A stretch of DNA of 5,209 nucleotides from CAWJHE01 sp964614855 (GTDB lineage Bacteria > Chloroflexota > Anaerolineae > Anaerolineales > UBA4823): the NCBI GenBank assembly GCA_964614855.1, contig CAZTMX010000205.1, positions 1 through 5,209 of the forward strand, written 5' to 3'. Shown here one piece after another: positions 1 to 5,209 of this stretch. The position numbers and the translations under genes were made by a program. The notes under the pieces are model-generated. The model made no database searches. It had not been told where the DNA came from and worked only from the letters and a program-made list of their open reading frames with translations. Position 1 is the stretch's first letter, and each line of letters begins with the position of its first letter.

Positions 1-55
1 TTCAGTAAAAATTATATTTATCGATATTGATGAAGACCAGGATTAACCTCAGTAG

Positions 56-694
56 TTAGTAACTATCAATGGCAAAATCACTAATATTTGAAGTGTTTCG
101 ATATCCAGCCCGGTATGCTTCATGTTGCGTGAATAACCATTGATGCAGCTCACCCAGTGAGCGGATAGAGCGAACCAATTCTTTAACATTCTCTAAACTC
201 GCAGCTTCCTTTTCCCGGCGCGCCGCCAGCATCCCTGCATCCAAGCCTTCATCAGAGACAGCCACGAAATCAAGGTTTACTTCGAGATAACCTGTTTCCA
301 ACCCGTACACCCAGGTGAAAATCTCTTTTGTGCGGGGAAAATGAAACTCCGAAGTAATAACCAACAACCGCTTCAGCCGAAGCGGCTGGACATGGATCAA
401 GCGCGAAAAATAAGCATTACCGATTGTGTCAAAAGAACAGGTCTCGGTCAATATCTTGCTTTCATCCACTCCCGCCGCCAGTAAATACCTTGCGCCTGCA
501 ACGGATTCATAGATCGGGAAGCCTTTTTCATCCAAAGGCGGCGGACGGTGGCTAGTGCCGGCGCTGAGGCATATGATATAGCGGGTGTCGCGATATGTGA
601 GTGCGCGATCAAACCTGCGTTTCGACCATTCCGGCAGCTCTCCGCCTGCGCGTACACCACCGCCGGGGATCAGGATCGCATCATATCGTTCCAT
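56..694 (-). CDS. DUF218 / YdcF-like domain protein, soluble
   Basis: Complete 212-residue protein. The family signatures appear in order: a first strand ending in a glycine turn (ILIPGGG, residues 7-13), LSAGT (43-47), an ESVAGARYLLAAGV segment (63-76), ETCSFDTIGNA (84-94, matching the usual E-x2-S-x-NT-x2-NA region with a D for the N), and VITSEFHFPRT (112-122, the TSxxHxxR-type motif). DUF218 proteins have a Rossmann-like fold and are linked, mostly by association, to envelope, vancomycin-sensitivity or nucleotide-related roles; no reaction can be assigned here. Unlike the membrane-anchored SanA/YdcF relatives I see no signal peptide or membrane helix, so it is probably cytoplasmic. The C-terminal ~50 residues (ENVKELVRSIRSLGELHQWLFTQHEAYR) are helical and end in a polar tail. 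The ATG at 694 is fixed by an AGGAGG 7 bases upstream. It lies 79 bases after the hemolysin III homologue on the same strand and could be cotranscribed; I found no convincing promoter or terminator in the gap. Confidence 0.88.
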   Translation of the reverse strand: MERYDAILIPGGGVRAGGELPEWSKRRFDRALTYRDTRYIICLSAGTSHRPPPLDEKGFPIYESVAGARYLLAAGVDESKILTETCSFDTIGNAYFSRLIHVQPLRLKRLLVITSEFHFPRTKEIFTWVYGLETGYLEVNLDFVAVSDEGLDAGMLAARREKEAASLENVKELVRSIRSLGELHQWLFTQHEAYRAGYRNTSNISDFAIDSY

Positions 695-701
695 AGAGCT
701 G

Positions 702-707
702 CCTCCT
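702..707 (-). promoter_or_regulatory. Shine-Dalgarno of the DUF218 gene
   Basis: On the minus strand AGGAGG lies 7 bases before the ATG at 694. This near-perfect site confirms that start and shows that the organism uses classical Shine-Dalgarno initiation, which makes the two gene starts without one (at 1433 and 3016) stand out. Confidence 0.85.
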
Positions 708-773
708 AACGGGCTCCCTCATAATGAAAGCTATCACACAGAACCGTAGTTCACTGCTCTTGCTAAGGCAAAA

Positions 774-1433
774 TCACCCCAGCGCCACATACACCAGCAC
801 ACTGATATAGTGAGCCAGCGCGCCCAGGATGACAAAGATATGCCACACCTCGTGAAAACCAAATACACCCGGTTTGAAATTCATCTTTTTCGTGATGTAA
901 ATAACCGCCCCCAGTGTATATGCCAGCCCGCCAGCGACAAGCCAGGCCAATGCCCCAGGCGGCATCGAGCGCAGCATCTCACCGACCGCAGCCAGGCACA
1001 ACCAGCCCATCGCCAGGTACACCCCTGCGGTCACCCAGCGCGGCGCCTTGATCACAAACAACTTGACCAGCACACCCACCAGCGCCAGCGACCAGATTAC
1101 CGCCAGCATCCCCCAACGCCAGAAGCCGTCAAAAAAATGATAACAAATGGGTGTATAGGTGCCGGCGATCAGCAGGTAGATGGCTGAGTGATCCAACTTG
1201 CGCAAAGCCAGCATAACCTTTGGACCCGCCTGCGTCATGTGATACACCCCGCTGGCAGCAAACAGGCTCACCAGGCTGGCACCGTAAATCGCCAGCGAGA
1301 CCACCTTCCCCGTTGCGCCCCATCCGGCGATCATCAAAACGATCAAACCCGGAACCGCCGCCAGCGCTGTCCCCAGGTGTGTCAGGGCGTTGACCGGTTC
1401 ACGAAAATATTTGAGAAAGTTATACTTTTGCAT
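774..1433 (-). CDS. Hemolysin III family (PAQR) membrane protein
   Basis: 219-residue, very hydrophobic protein with about seven membrane helices (roughly residues 15-37, 43-64, 81-100, 107-127, 134-153, 160-182 and 195-217). PAQR/hemolysin III motifs are all visible: E12 in REPVNALTHL, SGVYH (S61, H65) at the end of helix 2, LDHSAIYLLIAGTYTP with D81, and FHEVWH (H194, H198) at helix 7. H65, H194 and H198 correspond to the zinc ligands of the family, and S61 and D81 to the adjacent conserved polar residues. Members relate to eukaryotic adiponectin receptors, which have ceramidase-like activity; bacterial members are named for haemolysis in Bacillus cereus but their physiological role is mostly unknown. 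I chose the ATG at 1433 over an in-frame TTG at 1487 because it begins just before the conserved REPxNxxTH and gives the usual family length; the extra 18 residues would be encoded by the palindrome. No Shine-Dalgarno precedes 1433, but TATAAT sits 7 bases upstream, suggesting a leaderless start. Confidence 0.9.
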   Translation of the reverse strand: MQKYNFLKYFREPVNALTHLGTALAAVPGLIVLMIAGWGATGKVVSLAIYGASLVSLFAASGVYHMTQAGPKVMLALRKLDHSAIYLLIAGTYTPICYHFFDGFWRWGMLAVIWSLALVGVLVKLFVIKAPRWVTAGVYLAMGWLCLAAVGEMLRSMPPGALAWLVAGGLAYTLGAVIYITKKMNFKPGVFGFHEVWHIFVILGALAHYISVLVYVALG

Positions 1434-1440
1434 ACTGGTT

Positions 1441-1446
1441 ATTATA
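1441..1446 (-). promoter_or_regulatory. Putative -10 box of the hemolysin III gene, leaderless geometry
   Basis: On the minus strand a perfect TATAAT is followed by 7 bases (AACCAGT) and then the ATG at 1433, so transcription would start at or next to the A of the start codon. No Shine-Dalgarno lies in between. There is no consensus -35: the hexamer 17 bases upstream reads GAGCCC and falls in the palindrome at 1451-1484. The box may depend on a factor binding that palindrome, or may use an AT-rich -10 alone. Confidence 0.5.
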
Positions 1447-1450
1447 AATG

Positions 1451-1484
1451 ATAACCGCAGGCTGGGCTCCAGTCCGCGGTTTAT
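1451..1484 (-). promoter_or_regulatory. Imperfect palindrome upstream of the hemolysin III gene
   Basis: The arms are 1451-1465 and 1469-1484 with a 3-base centre (1466-1468). Pairing outwards gives CTGG/CCAG, then one G-T pair, one more pair, one A-C mismatch, a run of six pairs (AACCGC/GCGGTT) and, after a one-base bulge, two more. It directly abuts the putative -10 region (1441-1446) and occupies the positions where a -35 element would lie. It has no adjoining T-run on either side, so it is not a typical intrinsic terminator. It could be an operator or activator site, or a mobile palindromic element. Confidence 0.55.
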
Positions 1485-1491
1485 CAAAACT

Positions 1492-1636
1492 AATTCCTAC
1501 CTCATCTGCGTGTTATGCGGCAACCTGCGTTTTTCAAATCTTACTCCTCACTCATCTGCGGGTTGTGCAGTAACCTGCGGTCTCACCAAGCTTACTCTTA
1601 CCTCATCTGCGTGTTATGCGGCAACCTGCGTTTTTT
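1492..1636. repeat. Three-copy intergenic tandem repeat, period 50-51
   Basis: A 30-base core starting CTCATCTGCG and ending AACCTGCG plus one base occurs at 1501-1530, 1551-1580 and 1602-1631, with periods of 50 and 51. Copies 1 and 3 are identical over 37 bases (1498-1534 against 1599-1635). Copy 2 differs from them at five of 30 core positions. A looser ~10-base flank (T-A-TC-rich) precedes each core, and copies 1 and 3 run into a T-tract. Each core carries CTGCGT/G twice, 19 bases apart, giving six such hexamers spaced alternately 19 and 31-32 bases. The array fills most of the 234-base gap between the HAAS gene (ending at 1668) and the hemolysin III gene (starting at 1433). The period is not a constant multiple of three, so it does not encode a peptide repeat. 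The rest of this gap holds only the palindrome and -10 box. Confidence 0.85.
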
Positions 1637-1667
1637 GCATTTCACACGCCCGACACTGTTATCAAGC

Positions 1668-2654
1668 TCACTTCGCCGCCGGAAAGCTGACCTTCGGCTC
1701 GCCCACCAGCATGTAGCGCTTGACCAGGTCGTAGACCGTTTTCACGGTATCAACCACAATCACGATCATCACCACTGTGAAGGCAATAGTCAAACCCATC
1801 TGCACGGTCGGCTGCAGGACTGCCAATTCGGCGGGGAGATCCCCAACAAATTCTACCAACGGCAGACCGCCGAAAACGATGCGGTAGATCACGAACAGCG
1901 AGAACAGGTCGTCCAGGATTTCGGCTATACGCAGCCCCAGGTTCCAGCGCCCGGTCGCCAGCAGCGCCAGGTTTACCAGCACCCCAAACCCTACCGAGAG
2001 CAGGAACAGCCCCAGGTTGGCTTCCAGCGCCGGGGAGCGCATGCTGATCGCGTTTGGAAACCAATCCGCCAGGTGTGTTGGCACGTAGAACAGCGCCGCC
2101 AGGAACACCAGTTCAACAGTTAGCTCAACAGCCTTGCCCGGCCGGCTGACCACATCCATCTGCTCGACTTTTTCCAATTTGTACGGATCGAACGGCTCGT
2201 CCATATCACCGGTGCGCACATTGAAGTACTGCATGATCGCAAAGGCAATCGTCAAACCGCCGACCATGCTGATAAACCCCTGCATAGATTGCAACAGCCA
2301 CTCGCCGAGGCTGGCGCCGGTGAAGGCGGAAACCAGCGGGAACAACCCGACCAGCGAACCAATTGCCCAAACTGAGAAGAGAATGGTCAGGATCAGGCGG
2401 TAAAGCGGGAAAAGCTCGGGGCCGACCAGGTACTGGCGCTGCGGGTTGTAGGATGCCGCCACTTTTTCAGGCGAACCGTACTCCTTCAACAACGCCGCAA
2501 CCTGCTCCAGGCTGGGATCGGCGCCGGCGCGGTCTTCTAGCGCGTCTAATATCGCCGAGCGCAGCTCTGCCTGGATATCCAGGCTCTTTTTATACGGCAA
2601 GCGCTCCCCCACAGCAAAAATATAACGATCAATCATTTCATTTGCGTTCATCAT
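1668..2654 (-). CDS. HAAS-domain six-helix membrane protein, partner of PadR
   Basis: 328 residues. Residues 1-70 form an all-helical HAAS domain: MIDRYIFAVGERLPYKKSLDIQAELRSAILDALED, then LEQVAALLKEYGSPEKVAASYNP, the usual pattern of a helix pair followed by a 'GSPEKVA' turn. The remainder is hydrophobic with about six membrane helices (roughly 84-110, 122-143, 175-195, 210-233, 243-262, 284-305). A charged loop (150-173) separates helices 2 and 3, and a short soluble tail ends the protein. HAAS proteins are typically encoded next to PadR repressors and are thought to carry or transmit a membrane/envelope signal; no enzyme motif is visible in this one. The first ATG, at 2654, overlaps the padR stop as ATGA and lies 4 bases behind AGGAG; a second ATG immediately after it (2651) has the better 7-base spacing, so the true start may be one codon later. 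A longer reading to 2801 would duplicate padR coding sequence and is not used. Translational coupling to padR is likely. Confidence 0.88.
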   Translation of the reverse strand: MMNANEMIDRYIFAVGERLPYKKSLDIQAELRSAILDALEDRAGADPSLEQVAALLKEYGSPEKVAASYNPQRQYLVGPELFPLYRLILTILFSVWAIGSLVGLFPLVSAFTGASLGEWLLQSMQGFISMVGGLTIAFAIMQYFNVRTGDMDEPFDPYKLEKVEQMDVVSRPGKAVELTVELVFLAALFYVPTHLADWFPNAISMRSPALEANLGLFLLSVGFGVLVNLALLATGRWNLGLRIAEILDDLFSLFVIYRIVFGGLPLVEFVGDLPAELAVLQPTVQMGLTIAFTVVMIVIVVDTVKTVYDLVKRYMLVGEPKVSFPAAK

Positions 2655-3016
2655 TCTTCTCCTGACAGGTTGGTCTGTTTCAAAATCTTCTGCATAATAT
2701 CTGACATCGTAAACCACTCGTTGGTCAGCGGCCCCAGCAGCTTGTTGCCATCCGGGCTCAGCACATAGTAGCGGCGCGGCCGGGCGCCTTCTACATTCCA
2801 CTCGCTTTGCAGCAGCCCCTGCTCCTCCAGGCGGCGCAGCAGCGGGTAGAGCGTGCCCTGGTCTATCACCAGGCCTTGCCCAGCCAGGCTTTCGATCAAC
2901 TCGTAGCCGTATTTCTGCTCTTCCAGTTGGTTGAGCACCGCCAGGGTCAGCGCCCCGCGGCGCAGCTCCTGGACGAATTTCTCGATAATCTCACCCAATT
3001 TGTTATCTTGTATCAT
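2651..3016 (-). CDS. PadR family winged-helix transcriptional regulator
   Basis: 121 residues. The winged helix spans about residues 20-95: first helix GALTLAVLNQLEEQKYGYELIESL (21-44), recognition helix with the family hallmark GTLYPLLRRLEEQGLL (54-69), and wing SEWNVEGARPRRYYVLSPDGNKLL (71-94). A C-terminal helix (about 96-114, TNEWFTMSDIMQKILKQ) would serve dimerisation, as in the short PadR-s2 type. PadR proteins are mostly autorepressors released by small ligands or by a partner. It is the first gene of a two-gene operon, its stop overlapping the HAAS start by four bases. The promoter directly upstream contains an inverted repeat that fits an autoregulatory operator. The ATG at 3016 has no Shine-Dalgarno and lies 7 bases from TATAAT, and no usable later Met precedes the domain, so a leaderless mRNA is the simplest reading. 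Confidence 0.93.
   Translation of the reverse strand: MIQDNKLGEIIEKFVQELRRGALTLAVLNQLEEQKYGYELIESLAGQGLVIDQGTLYPLLRRLEEQGLLQSEWNVEGARPRRYYVLSPDGNKLLGPLTNEWFTMSDIMQKILKQTNLSGEE
2659..2663 (-). promoter_or_regulatory. Shine-Dalgarno of the HAAS gene inside the end of padR
   Basis: On the minus strand AGGAG lies within the last codons of padR, 4 bases before the ATG at 2654 and 7 bases before the in-frame ATG at 2651. It supports translation of the HAAS protein starting here, coupled to termination of padR. Confidence 0.75.
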
Positions 3017-3023
3017 GCTTAGT

Positions 3024-3052
3024 ATTATACTGTGTTATATACAGTATGTCAA
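3024..3052 (-). promoter_or_regulatory. padR promoter with embedded PadR operator
   Basis: Reading the minus strand, TTGACA (3052-3047), a 17-base spacer and TATAAT (3029-3024) form a consensus-perfect sigma-70 type promoter. A perfect inverted repeat, ATACTGT - 7 bases - ACAGTAT (3027-3047), covers the spacer and overlaps both hexamers, so a dimer bound there would block RNA polymerase. The -10 box is followed by 7 bases and the ATG of padR. Location and symmetry point to PadR autorepression; that PadR is the ligand of this site is inferred. Confidence 0.85.
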
Positions 3053-3055
3053 GAG

Positions 3056-3097
3056 AAAAAACGACCAGTTTTTTGACAAATATTTACACTGGTCGTT
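3056..3097 (-). terminator. Intrinsic terminator of the racemase-allantoinase operon
   Basis: A perfect 10-base inverted repeat, AACGACCAGT (3060-3069) and ACTGGTCGTT (3088-3097), has an 18-base AT-rich loop. On the minus strand the 3' arm runs into a run of six Ts, two of which belong to the stem. It lies 93 bases downstream of the allantoinase stop and immediately ahead of the padR -35 box, which is the expected place to isolate the two transcription units. The loop is longer than usual for a terminator, so a protein-binding palindrome is a possible alternative. Confidence 0.62.
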
Positions 3098-3190
3098 ATC
3101 GATGCCCTTTTGGTGAAATCCAAGAGCGACAAACTTGCTAACCCAATCCAATTATTGAGGGAATGCCCTTCCTCTCTAAAAAAAAGCAGC

Positions 3191-4555
3191 TTACTCTCCC
3201 CGCCGCAGATATTTCCCGTACCCCGACTCAACCAGGATTTTCCCATCCTGGTACACAGTCTGTCCGCGCACCAGGGTCTGCTCCACGCGTCCCTTAAATG
3301 TCAAACCATCGTAGGCGCTGTACTTATTCTGATATAAGAGCATCTCAGGTTCCAGCGTCCACTCTGCATATAAATCCACCACGGCCAGGTCAGCGTCCGC
3401 ACCGGGCTGCAGGCTGCCCTTCTTCGGGTACACGCCAAACAGGCGCGCCGGACCGGACGAGGTCATACGCACCAATTCGGGCAGCGCGAGTCCGCGCCTA
3501 TGCACACCTTCTGTCAAGAGCACCGGCAGCATGGTCTGCACGCCGGACAATCCACCCCAGGCTTTCCAAATATTCTCGTTTCCAGCCTTTTTGAGTTCCC
3601 AGGTGCTGGGTGAGTGGTCCGAGCCGATGACATCCACCTGCCCCGCCAGCACCCGCTGCCACAGCCTTTCCACTTCCTGGCGAGAGCGCACCGGAGGGTC
3701 AGATTTGAGCACGGGTCCCAGGCGCAGAAAATCGCTTTCGTCATAGAACAGGTACACCGGACACGTTTCCACCGTAGCCTGCACACCCTCGATCTTCGCC
3801 TGCGCCACCGCATCCACCCCATCCGCCAGCGTGCAGTGCACAACATGCAGCCGCCCACCTGTGACTTTTGCCCAAAATAGCGCCCGGTTGATCGCTTCCA
3901 GCTCGGTTTCCGGTGGGTGTGAATCCAGCCAGGCCTGGCGGTCGATCCTACCCTGCGCCTGGAGTTGCCCTGTCAGAAATCGAATCACCCAATCGTTTTC
4001 GGCATGCACGCCCAGCGGCAGACCGGCTTCCTTCGTAAAGAGCAGCCCGGCATACAGTAAATCATCGTTGATATTCTTGAAATCGTCCACGCCGGTCTCG
4101 ACCAGAAAGGCCTTTAGCGCGGTCACACCCTGTTCAACCATTCTCTGCAGATCGGCCAGGTTATTATCCACCAGCCCGCCCCAAAAACCGTAATCGATCA
4201 CCGCATCTGGAGCCACCGCATCCAGCTTGATCTTCACCTTGGCAGCATCGATCGTGGATGGCACACTGTCCACCGGCATATCCATGATGCTGGTCACACC
4301 GCCGGCGGCTGCAGCACGTGTGGCGGCATAGTACGTCTCCCATTCCTTCATCCCGGGGTCTTCGAAGTGCACATGCCCATCCACCAGACCCGGCAGCAGC
4401 AACTTGCCGCCCAGATCGATGGTTTCGTGCGCAGCAATATCCGGCGCGCCGTGCACGACTTGTTGGATGTGTTCGCCATCGATGACTAAACCGCCGTGAA
4501 AGACTTCGTATTCATCCGAGATCTGTGCGTTTTTGAGATAAAGATCAGCAATCAT
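3191..4555 (-). CDS. allB: Allantoinase (AllB type)
   Basis: 454 residues, the usual length for the family. It is a cytoplasmic amidohydrolase of the cyclic-amidase group, predicted to hydrolyse (S)-allantoin to allantoate in purine breakdown. The binuclear metal site is complete: H61 and H63 in LVDGHVHFEDPG, the lysine to be carbamylated K148 in ALKAFLVETG, H184 in GVHAEN, H240 in HVVHC, and D313 in GSDHSP. Allantoinase rather than dihydroorotase or dihydropyrimidinase is indicated by EWE after the HxH loop, FWGGLV (124-129), KAFLVETG, ETCPVYL and especially KAWGGLSGVQ (331-340), which closely parallels E. coli AllB. A beta-sandwich formed by the N-terminal ~50 and C-terminal ~75 residues flanks the barrel. 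I chose the ATG at 4555, preceded by GGAG at 6 bases, over the in-frame TTG at 4567, whose codons would contain that site. It follows the racemase gene by 23 bases and is surely cotranscribed. A hydantoinase with related specificity cannot be fully excluded. Confidence 0.92.
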   Translation of the reverse strand: MIADLYLKNAQISDEYEVFHGGLVIDGEHIQQVVHGAPDIAAHETIDLGGKLLLPGLVDGHVHFEDPGMKEWETYYAATRAAAAGGVTSIMDMPVDSVPSTIDAAKVKIKLDAVAPDAVIDYGFWGGLVDNNLADLQRMVEQGVTALKAFLVETGVDDFKNINDDLLYAGLLFTKEAGLPLGVHAENDWVIRFLTGQLQAQGRIDRQAWLDSHPPETELEAINRALFWAKVTGGRLHVVHCTLADGVDAVAQAKIEGVQATVETCPVYLFYDESDFLRLGPVLKSDPPVRSRQEVERLWQRVLAGQVDVIGSDHSPSTWELKKAGNENIWKAWGGLSGVQTMLPVLLTEGVHRRGLALPELVRMTSSGPARLFGVYPKKGSLQPGADADLAVVDLYAEWTLEPEMLLYQNKYSAYDGLTFKGRVEQTLVRGQTVYQDGKILVESGYGKYLRRGE

Positions 4556-4561
4556 ACAATG

Positions 4562-4565
4562 CTCC
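4562..4565 (-). promoter_or_regulatory. Shine-Dalgarno of the allantoinase gene
   Basis: On the minus strand GGAG lies 6 bases before the ATG at 4555, in the short gap after the racemase stop. It decides the start against the TTG at 4567, which lies upstream of this site. Confidence 0.75.
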
Positions 4566-4578
4566 AAAATTCACTGCC

Positions 4579-5209
4579 CTATTTCTTTGGGTACGCCCGA
4601 TAAAACACCTGCGGCATATTCTTTAGCTCCACGGGGTCCAGCGGCATGTAGGCCTTGTACTTGCTGGTGCCCACACCGTATCCGATCAGCGCTTCCATAA
4701 ATTTGAGCGCCGCCGCCACGCCGTCGATCACCGGAACCCCCAGCTCGGCCTGCATCACCTTGTCGAAACCGGTCAACCCGGCGCAGCCCAGCAGGATCAC
4801 ATCCGCGCCGTCCTGTTCCAGGGCCACCCGCGCTTCCTTCATCAGGTGGAATTTGACCACATCGTCGCTACTTTCTTCCAGCTCCGAGGTGTTGATGCTG
4901 GTCGGGCGCATCGAGGCGCAGCGCGTCTCCAACCCGTGCAGCTTGACCGAATCCCACAACAGCGATTCCCAGCGGTCGCCGGTGGTGACCACGCTGAATT
5001 TGCGCCCCAGCATGCAAGCCATATAATAGGAAGCTTCGGTAATGCCGATCACCGGTTTGCCGGTGGCTTCACGCGCTGCCTGCACCAACCCTTCATTACC
5101 ATAACAGGCAAAAACAAAGCCGTCAAACTTATCCATGTTTTCCACAAACACCTGCAGTGCTGCCGCCGCGCCTAGCATCTCTTCGTAGATGCCTTCAATT
5201 GTGGCTGGT
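4579..5209 (-). CDS. Hydantoin/allantoin racemase (Asp/Glu racemase superfamily), 5' end cut off
   Basis: About 209 C-terminal residues are present. The reading frame stays open to the window edge (upstream codons read PATIEGIYEE before the internal Met at 5178), so that Met is not the start and roughly 35-45 N-terminal residues lie outside. Both catalytic cysteines of this cofactor-independent racemase family are visible: FACYGNEGL (Cys at visible residue 35) and LLGCAGLTGF (Cys at 142), about 107 residues apart as expected. The segments GKPVIGITEASYYMA, FSVVTTGDRW and GVPVIDGVAAALKFMEAL are also typical of HyuE/HpxA-type hydantoin and allantoin racemases. With allantoinase directly downstream, the natural substrate is probably allantoin: it would convert the (R) form, which arises spontaneously, into the (S) form that allantoinase takes. 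The specificity is inferred from context only. The stop (TAG) at 4581-4579 precedes the allantoinase start by 23 bases. Confidence 0.88.
   Translation of the reverse strand, partial: PATIEGIYEEMLGAAAALQVFVENMDKFDGFVFACYGNEGLVQAAREATGKPVIGITEASYYMACMLGRKFSVVTTGDRWESLLWDSVKLHGLETRCASMRPTSINTSELEESSDDVVKFHLMKEARVALEQDGADVILLGCAGLTGFDKVMQAELGVPVIDGVAAALKFMEALIGYGVGTSKYKAYMPLDPVELKNMPQVFYRAYPKK

Noticed and set aside
448..660. 70-residue minus-strand open frame within the DUF218 gene
   Set aside because: It is a shifted-frame shadow of the gene with no Shine-Dalgarno and no recognisable features.
695..773. Separate promoter or terminator between the hemolysin III and DUF218 genes
   Set aside because: Only weak matches (TTGCCT with TACGGT) and 4-base inverted repeats without a T-run were found, which is not above chance.
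1434..1487. TTG start at 1487 for the hemolysin III protein
   Set aside because: The added 18 residues are encoded by the palindrome, are not family-like, and the ATG at 1433 gives the normal length.
1492..1636. Short CRISPR array
   Set aside because: The interval sequences between cores resemble one another, the middle repeat is diverged, periods are 50-51 with only three copies, and no cas gene is nearby.
1515..2123. Long open frame on the plus strand across the repeat array and the HAAS gene
   Set aside because: Its translation is rich in H, Q and R, lacks a recognisable domain, and is antisense to the clear HAAS protein. It starts inside the repeat array.
2655..2801. 49-residue N-terminal extension of the HAAS protein
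   Set aside because: It lies in another frame of padR, reads as low-quality sequence and precedes a well-formed Shine-Dalgarno with an ATGA overlap at 2654.
3073..3101. Plus-strand promoter with TTGACA in the terminator loop
   Set aside because: The hexamer at the -10 distance is TTATCG, a poor match, and no plus-strand gene follows.
4556..4567. TTG start at 4567 for allantoinase
   Set aside because: The GGAG that serves the ATG at 4555 lies inside this extension, and family proteins begin near the later Met.

Overview
The window is a gene-dense bacterial chromosome segment of moderately high GC. Every supportable gene is on the minus strand, so transcription runs from base 5209 towards base 1. 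The pairing of a PadR regulator with a HAAS membrane protein, the hemolysin III (PAQR) homologue and the purine-type allantoinase do not fix a phylum. The general protein style would suit an environmental Chloroflexota (Anaerolineae-like) genome, but this is a weak inference that needs marker genes outside the window.

Layout in the direction of transcription: (1) 5209-4579, the C-terminal ~209 residues of an Asp/Glu-racemase superfamily protein of the hydantoin/allantoin racemase type, cut by the window edge. (2) 4555-3191, a complete allantoinase (AllB type) 23 bases behind it with its own Shine-Dalgarno; the two form a ureide (purine) catabolic pair that would interconvert allantoin enantiomers and open the ring to allantoate. 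(3) 3097-3056, a hairpin plus T-run that probably ends this operon. (4) 3052-3024, a textbook sigma-70 type promoter (TTGACA, 17 bases, TATAAT) with a perfect 7+7 inverted repeat in its spacer, only 7 bases from the ATG of padR. (5) 3016-1668, padR and a HAAS-domain six-helix membrane protein, overlapping by ATGA. (6) 1636-1492, a three-copy intergenic repeat array, followed by a strong palindrome (1484-1451) and a TATAAT, again 7 bases from an ATG. (7) 1433-774, a seven-helix hemolysin III/PAQR protein. (8) 694-56, a soluble DUF218 (YdcF-like) protein with a strong Shine-Dalgarno.

The main regulatory reading is that padR is autoregulated and probably translated from a leaderless mRNA. The hemolysin III gene repeats the same TATAAT-7-ATG geometry without a Shine-Dalgarno, whereas the three other complete genes (HAAS, allantoinase, DUF218) have clear Shine-Dalgarno sequences. 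The repeat array and the palindrome between the HAAS gene and the hemolysin III gene are the least explained parts of the window. I see no phage, transposon, CRISPR array, tRNA or rRNA. No evident new multi-gene system is present; the notable content is regulatory.
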